From Deltaproteobacteria bacterium (GTDB lineage Bacteria > Bdellovibrionota > UBA1018 > UBA923): DNA of 56,666 nucleotides. Location: positions 1-56,666 of the forward strand of contig JACQAW010000342.1 of NCBI GenBank assembly GCA_016194725.1. Direction: 5' to 3'. Below are positions 42,063 to 51,008 of the stretch, piece after piece. The position numbers and the translations under genes were made by a program. Below the pieces are notes generated by a model that ran no database searches, was not told where the DNA came from, and saw only the letters and a list, made by a program, of their open reading frames with translations. The first letter of the stretch is position 1, and each line of letters opens with the position of its first letter.

Positions 42063-42357
42063 GCCTCGCAATGAGAACCGGAGCCTCGGCACCGAATTCG
42101 GCGGCCGGAAGCTGATACGGTTCAATTTTCCAGGCCTTCTGCTCAAGCTGGCTCAGATAGCCCACGCATTGCTCGTTGTTGAACTCGTCGCTTCCCAGCT
42201 GCTGCACCACGGTCTACGCCGCCTCGAGAATGCCCGTTTCAAAATCGGGCGAAGTCAAGGACCGCGAAGCCGCGGGGTGGCGGGGAGCCGGCGCGGCGCA
42301 ATTGGTAATTGCAGCCGCTATGAACAGCGCGAACAGGACGTGACGAGTTGGTTTCAC
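42062..42357 (-). pseudogene. lipoprotein gene remnant with in-frame amber stop
   Basis: From GTG 42357 a lipoprotein signal (HVLFALFIAAAITNC) leads into ~27 residues, then TAG at 42214. The same frame continues in protein-like sequence (VQQLGSDEFNNEQCVGYLSQ, EQKAWKIEPYQLPAAEF) to about 42062, where the ArsR remnant begins. A nonsense mutation plus a deletion that fused two gene remnants explains the arrangement. Confidence 0.5.
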
Positions 42358-42475
42358 GATTACTTTTCGACGGATCGGACGCGAAGTTATAACAAATGCT
42401 CGGGCGGGGCAAACTTTGCCGGGGTTTGGGTGTAGGTGGTTTGTATTATGATGGAATGGAAGTTGGGGGAGCGGA

Positions 42476-44788
42476 ATGCGTTTGAGGAGCTTGGTTTTTC
42501 CGGGCATTGTCATACTGCTGTCGGCTTGGGGCTGGGCCTGTACGCGTCCGGGCGCGAGCTACCGCGACCTCGCTTCGGCTGCACCCGCCGAGCTCCCTTG
42601 GGAGGTACGGGGCGCTCACGGCGAGATGCTGCTGCCCGACGTGTTCTATGCCGAAGCCTCGCAAAACGAGCAGGTCATGCCGCTTTCGTTCGACGTGGCG
42701 GGTGGGCGCCGCTATCAGATCGATCGCCTGATTTACCCGACGATTGGCAATCCGAACCTCGTTTCGAAAGCCAGCGCGCAGGATGTTTTGGAAGTGGTGC
42801 TGCGCCTCGAGGAGACGTACCTATCGAGCGAGCTATCGTATTACCTCGTCAGCCGCGAGAAAAGAGAAGTCGCCACCGAAGCGGCCACCGCACTTAAAGA
42901 GGCCGATGGGCACGAGGTCATCAAGATCACGCCGACGACAAAACAGGTCGACGCGCAGGACCCGGACATGCCCGAAGCCTTCAAGCGGCGGCACACGGTG
43001 CGCGCGGTGTTCGGCAAAGAGGCCCTGCAAGCTGTCGGGCCTGGCCTGTACGACCTTCGCTTCGAAGCGGCACAGGAAGGCCAGCCTGCACTTTACGAGT
43101 ATCAGTACAATGCCGTGCGCATCTTTGACGAAAATTATTCCACCGAGCATTATTCGATCATCAATATTACCGACACTCAGGTGAGCCTGCACTCTCATTT
43201 CACCGACAGGACGCTTGAGCCGCTGGAACGCTTCGTGCGCTATGTGAACGGCTCGCAGGAGCCAGCTATTCGTGATGCGGCATTTATCACGTTCAGCGGC
43301 GATCTGCACAACGGCGGATCGCCGGGTACGATCAAGCCCAGAGACGTGGCGCAAACCTACAATCGAGAGGCAGCGGTGATCTTGAAAACGCTGAAGCTTC
43401 TCAAGTTTCCGGTGTTCCTGATTCCGGGCAACCATGACGGGTATGCGTCGATGGGTCACCCGCCCCGAGGGATTTTTGGCGGCCTGGAACGCGCCTTGTT
43501 TGAAACGTTGGATCAGACCGTGACGAAAGCCGCTTCGCACGAGTGGCCGGGATTCACGCTCGAGAAATTCCAACGCTTCGTCGCCGCTACCGAGAAACTT
43601 CCGGGTGGAAGGCACGTCGATCTTTTCGCGGGCCGCTACGCCCGCAAGGCCGCGAGCAACGGCTGGAGTGACTGGACCGAGATTCCGGAGGCCGAGCGAA
43701 ACCTGGTGCTCTACGACGGCTTTTATCAGTGGAGGCGCACCTATGGGCCACTCTATTACTCGTGGAATTTCGGAAGGAATCATTTCGCGGCCATCAACAC
43801 CTATGAGCTTCGCCAGCACTGGCGCTCGGGCTGGGGCATGTACACGATCAATTATGGCGGCAGCATGTCCAGACCCCAGCTGGCCTGGCTGAAGCGTGAT
43901 TTGGCGGTGGCGCAGGCGCAGGAGCGGGATATCACGCTGATGTCGCACCACGACCCGCGCGGCGGGCATCGTGGAAAAGGGTATCCTTATTACTTCAATC
44001 TGGTGAATTACCACGGGCTCGAAAGCAGCGCCTGGAGTTTTCTGGCCCAGGACCATCTTGACCCAATCATTTGCAAAAAAATTCCGAGCTGGATTACGGG
44101 CAAGAAGTTCGCCCTGGGCTGCGCCCACGATGGGCTTCAGGAGTGGATGCGCGCTGACAGCGAGTTTGAGTGCGAGGGCGCGGCAGTGCAGCCGGGCGGA
44201 AATTGCGGGGCGGTGTGGGACTCCGGGCATGCGTTAATCGACCTCATAGCCGCGACCGCGAACCTGCGCACTGTGCTTTCAGGCCATACCCACGCCAACT
44301 CAACCGAGGTGCTGCAGCCCGGCGCGGAGTTGGTGCCCAAGGCGTCGCAGCTCGATGAGTCCACGAGAAAGGTATTCGCGTCGCTGGAAACCGCCGATCC
44401 GGGGCGCGAAGAGGTGGTCAGCGCCAAGTCAGGTGCGGACCTGGCCAATGGCGAGGGCGAGGATTTTAAAAGTATCCTTGCCCAGCCGAACCGCGAGCTG
44501 GCCATTATTCGCTCGACTACCAGCTCAGCTATCGTGAACCAGCTGTATCAGAAACGAAACAACATGGGGTTTTCTGTTTTTACCGTTGTGCCCAGGCCCG
44601 ACGACCGGCGCGGGTACTCGGCGGCCCAGATAAATGAAGTCGATTTATATGTGTACGTGCCGCCCATGAAAACCCCGGGCGGGTCGAACCTATTCGATCA
44701 CATCGGGCGCTACCAGCTGGCCCGCGACCAGGCCTGGCACGTCGGCGGTAAGGAAAACCCCCTGACGAATCTGTTTCGGGAGAAGTGA
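42476..44788 (+). CDS. lipoprotein calcineurin-like metallophosphoesterase
   Basis: 770 aa, lipoprotein signal (VILLSAWGWACTRPG). An N-terminal beta domain (about 30-220) precedes the phosphoesterase domain with NITDTQVSLH, FSGDLHNGG, IPGNHDGYAS, TLMSHHDPRGGHR and LSGHTHANSTE, the full di-metal set. Insertions lie between GNHD and the later histidines. It would cleave phosphomonoesters or diesters (nucleotides, lipids) at the envelope. GGGGGAG precedes ATG 42476. The gene stands alone. Confidence 0.9.
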   Translation: MRLRSLVFPGIVILLSAWGWACTRPGASYRDLASAAPAELPWEVRGAHGEMLLPDVFYAEASQNEQVMPLSFDVAGGRRYQIDRLIYPTIGNPNLVSKASAQDVLEVVLRLEETYLSSELSYYLVSREKREVATEAATALKEADGHEVIKITPTTKQVDAQDPDMPEAFKRRHTVRAVFGKEALQAVGPGLYDLRFEAAQEGQPALYEYQYNAVRIFDENYSTEHYSIINITDTQVSLHSHFTDRTLEPLERFVRYVNGSQEPAIRDAAFITFSGDLHNGGSPGTIKPRDVAQTYNREAAVILKTLKLLKFPVFLIPGNHDGYASMGHPPRGIFGGLERALFETLDQTVTKAASHEWPGFTLEKFQRFVAATEKLPGGRHVDLFAGRYARKAASNGWSDWTEIPEAERNLVLYDGFYQWRRTYGPLYYSWNFGRNHFAAINTYELRQHWRSGWGMYTINYGGSMSRPQLAWLKRDLAVAQAQERDITLMSHHDPRGGHRGKGYPYYFNLVNYHGLESSAWSFLAQDHLDPIICKKIPSWITGKKFALGCAHDGLQEWMRADSEFECEGAAVQPGGNCGAVWDSGHALIDLIAATANLRTVLSGHTHANSTEVLQPGAELVPKASQLDESTRKVFASLETADPGREEVVSAKSGADLANGEGEDFKSILAQPNRELAIIRSTTSSAIVNQLYQKRNNMGFSVFTVVPRPDDRRGYSAAQINEVDLYVYVPPMKTPGGSNLFDHIGRYQLARDQAWHVGGKENPLTNLFREK

Positions 44789-44866
44789 TTCGAGCAGCGC
44801 TCGGTGCGCGCACTGGGCTAACGCTGCCGCCTATTCATCGGCAAGCTCGCACGCTACAATATCGGG

Positions 44867-45628
44867 GTGCATTTCCTGGTCATGGCTCTGGTGAGCCTGG
44901 CAACATCAACGGGTGCCGATAATACGGCCCCCTGGTCTCACGCCGAGTACGGTGCGGGCAACTACGGGGGAACGTCGCTGATTGCCGATTCCGGCATCCG
45001 CAATCTGCGCAAGCGTCATCCCGACCAGTTTCGGGCGTTGTTCGATCAGCTGGACGCGCTCGTCGCCGCCAAAGGCCCGCGCGGGGTTTTTTTCGTCAAC
45101 GACGTCATTGCCGAGCATGCGCTTTACGCGGTCGTCAAGCTGGCCGCATATGCCCAGGCCAGGCAATACACGCAGGTCGAAATTCGTTCGCTGCCCGGCG
45201 ACTTCACCCAGATCGCGCTGCCCACGGTAAACACCGCCCACCTGAGAAATCCGGAGCCGAACTTTCTGATCAACTCCCCGGCCGAAGCGCTGCAGCGCCT
45301 GGCAAACTCGTCTGAAGGCGGGCTGGACGTGACAAGCTACGTGGCTCCGCGCGTATGGAACCGCAACAAAAACAGCGAAGCCATCCTGGACGTCACCCGG
45401 ACTCAGGAAAGCGCGCCGCCTTACATTTATCCCGATGGCACGGTCATTGGCCCGAAGCAGTATGTCGACGGCCCTCATGCCGTTTACAACGTACGCCGCA
45501 AAGAGAAGCTTCCCGAACCGCGTGCGGGCACGCCTCTGGGCCGCGCCTTCAAGCCGGGCGAAGGGTGTGATTGGATCTTGCGGGGAGTGCTGAGCGAAGC
45601 ACGGCTTGGCGCCGGGCTAAAAGAATAG
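44867..45628 (+). CDS. secreted protein, unknown function
   Basis: 253 aa from GTG 44867 (or ATG 44882), short signal peptide (VMALVSLATSTGA). The mature part opens HAEYGAGNYGGTSLIADSGI and has a Rossmann-like alternation (GVFFVNDVIAEHALYAVVKL, QVEIRSLPGDF). No named family. A TACAAT box ends six bases before the GTG, so the message may be leaderless. Its end overlaps the convergent gene by 12 bases. Confidence 0.55.
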   Translation: MHFLVMALVSLATSTGADNTAPWSHAEYGAGNYGGTSLIADSGIRNLRKRHPDQFRALFDQLDALVAAKGPRGVFFVNDVIAEHALYAVVKLAAYAQARQYTQVEIRSLPGDFTQIALPTVNTAHLRNPEPNFLINSPAEALQRLANSSEGGLDVTSYVAPRVWNRNKNSEAILDVTRTQESAPPYIYPDGTVIGPKQYVDGPHAVYNVRRKEKLPEPRAGTPLGRAFKPGEGCDWILRGVLSEARLGAGLKE

Positions 45629-46390
45629 CAGCTGCGCGCCGCCCGAAAGTGAAGGCGTGGCGCCTTTGTTATTGATTACCGGGCCCGCGATGATTCCCAC
45701 GCGCAGGGTGTTGTGTGCGACACCGGACCCCGTTGGAATTTCAAGTGTCACGCCGCCAGCGGGCTGAACGGCTCCCGAGGCTCCGAGCGGAGTGGAGACG
45801 ACATGAAATGCGGTTCTGCTGAGAGCCACCAAGGTGACTCCCGAAGAGCCCAGCGCAACTCGGGCAAACTGAAAGTCAGCTCCGGATCTTGTCATAAAGG
45901 CGCCGCCTTCGGAAACCGCCTTTCCGAAAATTTCGACGACGCCGCCAAAGGCGATCTTTCCTTCGGCGGAATTGCCGTTCTTTTGGCCGCTCGCGATGAT
46001 CGAGGCCGCGGCGGTGTCGGACTTTCCGATTTCGACCACGTAGAAGGGACCGGCTGCCGCGCTGTTAGCTTCCCCCAGGGCGGTTTTGTCGACCTCGGCA
46101 GCTGGGAAGTCCACGTGCGCAATTTTATGCACTCTGAAACTGGACAGGCCCGACTGGCCGACAATCGGGGCTGTCTCCACCCACACAGGCGTCATGGCGT
46201 ATTGGCCTGCGTAGGGTCCTTGCGGGGTTTCTCGCAGCCGGAGCATGAGCAGGCGCGTGCCGAAGAGGTTCAAGTTGGGGAGTGAAAAAGAGGGCGGAGG
46301 CACGCAATCGGTGCCAGTTTCGTCCGCGCGCGCTTGGCCTGTGCCAAGGCTCAGGGCTATCATGCAAATCAGCCAAATCGGGTTTTTCAT
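45617..46390 (-). CDS. secreted beta-rich protein, unknown function
   Basis: 257 aa with a signal peptide (MKNPIWLICMIALSLGTGQARA). The mature sequence is rich in Gly/Ala/Val strands and ends SLSGGAQLLFF, a C-terminal Phe strand like that of outer-membrane barrels. It could be a small barrel or a secreted beta domain. No family recognised. Confidence 0.55.
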   Translation of the reverse strand: MKNPIWLICMIALSLGTGQARADETGTDCVPPPSFSLPNLNLFGTRLLMLRLRETPQGPYAGQYAMTPVWVETAPIVGQSGLSSFRVHKIAHVDFPAAEVDKTALGEANSAAAGPFYVVEIGKSDTAAASIIASGQKNGNSAEGKIAFGGVVEIFGKAVSEGGAFMTRSGADFQFARVALGSSGVTLVALSRTAFHVVSTPLGASGAVQPAGGVTLEIPTGSGVAHNTLRVGIIAGPVINNKGATPSLSGGAQLLFF

Positions 46391-46556
46391 CTCTCGAGGT
46401 CATAATCATGCAAATTCGGGACTCGTTTTTCACGGTCGCGAGGATTGAATTCATTGGCATTGCGGCGCCGGAACTGTACAGCCGCGCGAGCTCGCCTGAA
46501 ACTTCAACATGGCCGCCGGTGCTTGAAATTCGGCAGCCGCGGGGAATGGCGCGGCG

Positions 46557-47201
46557 TTACTTACGCGAGTTTTTAACCAGATCGCCGGCGCGCAGAGTGA
46601 ATCGCTTCTTTCCACTCAGGATCTTGAGCTGCTCAGGCGCATTGGGCGCTCCGGACAGGGTAAGCCGGGTGCCATCGTGAGTGGCGCTGTTTTGGGGCAG
46701 CTTGATCTCAGGGCGGGCCGTGATTTTATTCGTACCTAGCGGCAGCGCCACATCTTCCCAATGCTCGGTATCGCCCGTGCCGATTTTTGAGCAGTGAAAG
46801 ACCAGCTTGTTGTCTTGTACCGCAAGCCGATCAAACGAGTTGCAGTTGGCCGTATCCACTTTGTTCCAGGATTTCTTTTCCAGGTCGTATACGTCCACCA
46901 GCGCATTGTCGCCTTGCTCGAGCGTCCACTGCGTCACTATGTACAGCTGGCGTTCGGAGGGCAGGATGGCGACGATTTCGCGGTTTTTCAAGTCCTTGGG
47001 AAGCTTGAGGGGCCTTGCTTTCAGGCTCTTGGCATCGATACGAAACAGGTAAGACGAAAGCTCTTCGCCCTTCTTGGCCACCTTGACGCCGGCATAAGAC
47101 TCACCGCTTTGGCCCGAGGCCAGCGCGGTAAAGCTGGATTGAGCCAGCGCCAGGCCGGGTTGCAGGCAAAGCAGCAATGCGATCAGAAGATGGTTAGTCA
47201 T
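46557..47201 (-). CDS. secreted protein, beta-propeller-like, unknown function
   Basis: 214 aa from ATG 47201 (MTNHLLIALLLCLQPGLALA signal), overlapping the deacetylase stop by eight bases. Repeated four-strand pieces (YLFRIDAKSLKARPLKLP, LYIVTQWTLEQGDNALVDVY, KLVFHCSKIG) suggest part of a propeller-like fold. The upstream open frame (to 47459) overlaps the deacetylase in another frame. Coupling suggests it serves the same process as the deacetylase. Confidence 0.6.
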   Translation of the reverse strand: MTNHLLIALLLCLQPGLALAQSSFTALASGQSGESYAGVKVAKKGEELSSYLFRIDAKSLKARPLKLPKDLKNREIVAILPSERQLYIVTQWTLEQGDNALVDVYDLEKKSWNKVDTANCNSFDRLAVQDNKLVFHCSKIGTGDTEHWEDVALPLGTNKITARPEIKLPQNSATHDGTRLTLSGAPNAPEQLKILSGKKRFTLRAGDLVKNSRK

Positions 47202-48090
47202 TTTTTTTCTCCGCCTTCTGGTCGGCGACACACTTTTTAATAGCTTCGATTTGCTTGTCCTGCGGCAATACCGCGGAGCCCGGCGGCGTACACGTGTTGG
47301 CCTGCACCGGAGAATTTGGATTGTAGCTCTGGGCGGCTTCGGGAACAAAGGTGTCCAGCCCCACCAGCTCGTGGCCGGCGGCGCGAATGATTTTGATCCA
47401 CTCCGCGATATGGGCGGCCGTATGAGGTTGCGCATCGTGAAACAACGCGACTCCACCATGCGACTGGCAGATTTGATATAGCACGCTGTTGATTAGATTT
47501 GGCCAGGTCGAGACCTTCCAGTCCTGCGAGTCGATGTCCCACAGGACGTGGGTGAAACCCGCTTTGTGAATCGTATTCATGATCTGGGCATTTTTTGCTT
47601 TGCCGGCAGGCGTATGTGCGGCAAAGCCCCCGTCGCCATAGGGTAGCCGCAAAATCGGCGCCAGGTAGTCGCCGATGAGCGGGACCGAGCGCGTGATGTT
47701 TTTTGTCATTTCCTCTTGGGTCATTTTCGTGTGCGGCAGATGCGAATAGGTGTGCGAGCCCACGTAGAATCCGGCCGCCCGCTCCTCGCGCAGCAGCTGC
47801 CATTCCTTGGAACTCTTGTCGCCCGCGTTGAAATGATCGCCAAGCACGAAAAAGGTGGCCGGCGTATCGGTATCTTGGAGGGTCTTGATCACCTGGGGGG
47901 TTGAGCGCGGATTCGGGCCGTCATCGAAGGTCAGCGCTACCTTATAGGTTTTGCCATCGGGACACCCACCCGGCAAATGGGGCTGAGGGTGGGGTGCAGG
48001 AGGTTTTGCCAGGGCATTATTTGCCCCTGCAGCGAACCCCAGGCCAAGATACAGTAAAGCGACGATTGAAGTTGTTTTGAGTTGGCGCAT
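47194..48090 (-). CDS. secreted polysaccharide deacetylase (NodB fold)
   Basis: 298 aa with a signal peptide (about 28 residues). Canonical CE4 motifs: VALTFDDGPN with Asp56-Asp57, GSHTYSHLPH with His113 and His117 as metal ligands, LRLPYGDGG, the DIDSQDW segment and the LFHDAQ histidine. It removes N- or O-acetyl groups from a glycan such as peptidoglycan or poly-N-acetylglucosamine in the periplasm or outside. In predatory or wall-remodelling bacteria such enzymes mark peptidoglycan; that link is inference. Confidence 0.92.
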   Translation of the reverse strand: MRQLKTTSIVALLYLGLGFAAGANNALAKPPAPHPQPHLPGGCPDGKTYKVALTFDDGPNPRSTPQVIKTLQDTDTPATFFVLGDHFNAGDKSSKEWQLLREERAAGFYVGSHTYSHLPHTKMTQEEMTKNITRSVPLIGDYLAPILRLPYGDGGFAAHTPAGKAKNAQIMNTIHKAGFTHVLWDIDSQDWKVSTWPNLINSVLYQICQSHGGVALFHDAQPHTAAHIAEWIKIIRAAGHELVGLDTFVPEAAQSYNPNSPVQANTCTPPGSAVLPQDKQIEAIKKCVADQKAEKKND

Positions 48091-48203
48091 TCCGCTGGAT
48101 TACTCGGCGGAATGTGGCGGAAACTTGAGTTCGTCTCCTGAGCTCGTCACCTGGGCGGCGGACAAAGGTGCGCAAAATATATCGCCCGCTCAGGAAGCGT
48201 AGT

Positions 48204-48800
48204 ATGGTTAAGTCTGTGGGACACCAAAGCCAGAATTCAACCGATGCTGCAAAGTGGGCTGACCTGGATGAGATACGGGACCAGATCAATCGCGCGGCCT
48301 ACCTTTCCATTCCACGCTTGCCCTTGATTCCGTATATTCTGAGTGGGTTGTTTTTCGTCGCTATTATCGAGCTAACGCGACGAGCCGCGTATGAGCTGGT
48401 TTTTGAGTTCATCCTGGGCTCTATTTTGCTTTTTGTGTCGCAGCAGCTTATTCGCCGCATCCAAAACCTGCACAAGTTGAAAGTGGATGGTCCGCTGAAC
48501 GCCTCGGTTCTTTGGGGCATGAACGCCCCCACTCTGGGCATCTTGCAAAGCATAATGGAGATGCGGGGCCAGCGTGTAAGCGAATTTCCAATTCAGCAGA
48601 ATGCCTTATTGGTCATTGCGCTCATTTTGCTGCCGTCTTTTGACCGCGGCGATCGCAACTCAATTTATGGCGGGGTGATACTGAGAGTGTTTTTCGGCGT
48701 GGCCTATCTTGCGATGAAGAAATGGGAAGACTCCCGCAATCAGGGCGATAGCTGGCGCAATGCGGCCCGGGCCATTCGCGAAGTCATAAGAAGAATGTAG
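48204..48800 (+). CDS. inner-membrane protein, unknown function
   Basis: 198 aa from ATG 48204. Three or four membrane helices (IPYILSGLFFVAIIEL, YELVFEFILGSILLFVSQ, NALLVIALILLPSF, GGVILRVFFGVAYLAM), then a basic amphipathic end. No family recognised. Divergent from the deacetylase operon. Confidence 0.6.
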   Translation: MVKSVGHQSQNSTDAAKWADLDEIRDQINRAAYLSIPRLPLIPYILSGLFFVAIIELTRRAAYELVFEFILGSILLFVSQQLIRRIQNLHKLKVDGPLNASVLWGMNAPTLGILQSIMEMRGQRVSEFPIQQNALLVIALILLPSFDRGDRNSIYGGVILRVFFGVAYLAMKKWEDSRNQGDSWRNAARAIREVIRRM

Positions 48801-48862
48801 TCAACGGCCTGCGGCGGCCAGCCTGCGCAGGGGGTTTGAGACCAAGGCCGTGGGTTCCGAGG

Positions 48863-49771
48863 TCAGTGCTTCCTGGCGGGCATGACGTCAAACGTCCACG
48901 TCAGGCTGACTTTTCCGGCCAGCGAGCGCTCCATGACCTGGCTGCCGGTTGCCGAGCCATCAATGTTTTTCATTGGTGCGTCGATGTCGACCATCTCGGC
49001 TCCGATGCCCAGGCGAGCTGACTGTTCGCCCGTGGTGAACTTCACGCCGAGCTCCGCGTTCATGTACAGCTCCGAGCCCGCACCCACTCCCGGTGCAGTC
49101 TGCCGCGAGGTGGTGGGCGACGTAGGCGTGGTTTTGGGTTCGATGGGGTTGGTGCTGAGCAGGCCCACTTCGGCTTTGGCGTCAATGGACCAGTGATCGT
49201 TGATGCGGCCCCTGACGTACATGCTCGGAAAAAGCCCCGCGCCGCCGATGCCGGTTTGGCGGTCGGCCAGCCGGCCCAGAAAGGAGGTGGGGCCGCTGCC
49301 TTCGATTCCAATGGTGCCCACGGAAAGAATCAGCCCGGCATCGATGACATTGTTGGTGAAAGCCGAGCCCACAACCACGGTACCCGCTTTAAAGGCAACA
49401 AGCGGGGTCATGTCGGCATTCAGGCCGCCCAGCACCGGGTACAGAATTCTCCAGTTCGGATTTTTGACAAAGGGCATGTGCCGCGAGTCATTCCAGCTCA
49501 CCGAGCCGAGAATCCTCGCTCCGGTGCCTGCCGCATTGGACATGGCTCCGATGTCGACGTGCGCGCGGCCCACCGAGCCGTCATTGCCGGTGATCGTGAG
49601 TGTTGCGCCTGCGGTGGCGCCACCATTGGTTGCGGTGACGGCGCCGGGCGCGGAGTTGTCGGTCACGGCCAGGCCCATGGCCTCGACGGCCACGGCGGTA
49701 GCGGCGGCGCCAGCCGGGTTTGGTGGCAGCAGAAATATCGATAAGCACGCCAAGGCCAAATGAATTCGCAT
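48863..49771 (-). CDS. secreted Gly/Thr-rich outer-membrane-type protein
   Basis: 302 aa from ATG 49771, signal peptide (IHLALACLSIFLLPPNPAGA). Many short strands with alternating residues (WSIDAKAEVGLL, YMNAELGVKFTTG, ARLGIGAEMVDI, AGKVSLTWTFDV) suggest a beta-barrel or autotransporter-like surface protein. No family named. Confidence 0.55.
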   Translation of the reverse strand: MRIHLALACLSIFLLPPNPAGAAATAVAVEAMGLAVTDNSAPGAVTATNGGATAGATLTITGNDGSVGRAHVDIGAMSNAAGTGARILGSVSWNDSRHMPFVKNPNWRILYPVLGGLNADMTPLVAFKAGTVVVGSAFTNNVIDAGLILSVGTIGIEGSGPTSFLGRLADRQTGIGGAGLFPSMYVRGRINDHWSIDAKAEVGLLSTNPIEPKTTPTSPTTSRQTAPGVGAGSELYMNAELGVKFTTGEQSARLGIGAEMVDIDAPMKNIDGSATGSQVMERSLAGKVSLTWTFDVMPARKH

Positions 49772-49902
49772 TGGGGCAAGAGAGAGCAAGCGCGGTGCCA
49801 CGCGCAAGACCAGTGGTTATGAAGGCTTATCCGAGCGAAGCGGGTGCGGGTTGAAGATACTCTGGGCAGACGCTCAAACTATCACCGCACCGGTGCTGGG
49901 AA

Positions 49903-50826
49903 TCAAGCAGGTCGCAGAACCGCCACCGCCTGACGAATCTGTGTCAGAAGCCCGGGTGAGGCTTCGAGAAAATCAAGCAGATCGAAATTCATGAGCTTGA
50001 AAATGCGCGTCCGAATTCCAAACTCATACTTCAAAAAAAATGGAATGGTTTTCATCCGAAAGGCGGGGTCGAGAAATAAGGTGACGCGGGCGCCAGCCTG
50101 GATGCGCCGGCGTGCCTGCGGGCTGCGTGGCCAGTCGGCGAGGGCAAGGTGCGCGAGGCGGCGGATGTCGGCCGTTTTCAGGCTTTCGTAAAAAAAATTC
50201 ACCATCAGAAATGAAAGATAAATCAGTATCGTCGCCTGCGACCAGCCCAGCTCGGCCGCCAGGTCGGTTAGAATCGCGCGCTCGGTGGGGTTGCACACCC
50301 AGTAGCTGTTCCAATTGTGGAATTGGCAATGCAGGGGCGTGTCGGCCGCGGCAGCGGCGAAGGCGTCCGCGGTGTTGGCGAGGCACTCGCCCAGCAGCGA
50401 GCGCAGCACGATATCGCGATCTTCGGTGAGACCAAGACCGGCGCACGCGCGTTTCGTAAAAACCGCGTCGGCAATGCAGTGCGCGGACTCATGCAGCAGG
50501 TAGTTGGGCCTGACCGCGAAGTCCGCGGCGCCGAAAGCGCGCGGGCGCTTTTTTTCGAGCCTGACAATGGAGGAGACGTTGTCGAAATAAGGAATTCGGC
50601 GTGCCCGTAAAATTCGTCCCAGAGCCAGTAGCGGAGCCTGCTGGTAATCGCAGAAATCGCGGGTGTCGAAACGAACGCCCGAGTCGAGAGCAGCGTCGCG
50701 AACGGAACGGAAAACCGGATTGTTAAAATACAAGAAACCATCGCCCAGGTTTCTCTTCAATGGAGTTTGGTTGCGATACTTTTGGTGAGCCTTGAGTGCG
50801 TCGCGGAATAGAACACCTTTGTGCAT
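49903..50826 (-). CDS. putative HExxH zinc metallopeptidase
   Basis: 307 aa, no signal peptide. Residues ~112-116 read HESAH within NYLLHESAHCIADAV, the HExxH zinc motif; about 35 residues later LLGECLANTADAF supplies a glutamate at gluzincin-like distance. The rest is helical with FLMVNFFYESL near residue 210. I recognise no family. Divergent from the 704-aa secreted protein gene. Confidence 0.55.
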   Translation of the reverse strand: MHKGVLFRDALKAHQKYRNQTPLKRNLGDGFLYFNNPVFRSVRDAALDSGVRFDTRDFCDYQQAPLLALGRILRARRIPYFDNVSSIVRLEKKRPRAFGAADFAVRPNYLLHESAHCIADAVFTKRACAGLGLTEDRDIVLRSLLGECLANTADAFAAAAADTPLHCQFHNWNSYWVCNPTERAILTDLAAELGWSQATILIYLSFLMVNFFYESLKTADIRRLAHLALADWPRSPQARRRIQAGARVTLFLDPAFRMKTIPFFLKYEFGIRTRIFKLMNFDLLDFLEASPGLLTQIRQAVAVLRPA

Positions 50827-51008
50827 GGCTTGATTCTACACTTCGGGATTGCGACGGCGAGCTCTTCGTGACAAATCCTTCATTTTTTTTATATTGTGTG
50901 TCGATCTTGAGCTCCTGTGAGCTTGGTGTAAGAACCCAATGAACTGGCCATAAATGTCATTTCATATGCAGCACTCAATGCTTCAGACTTTGAGCTGGAG
51001 AGAGCTGC

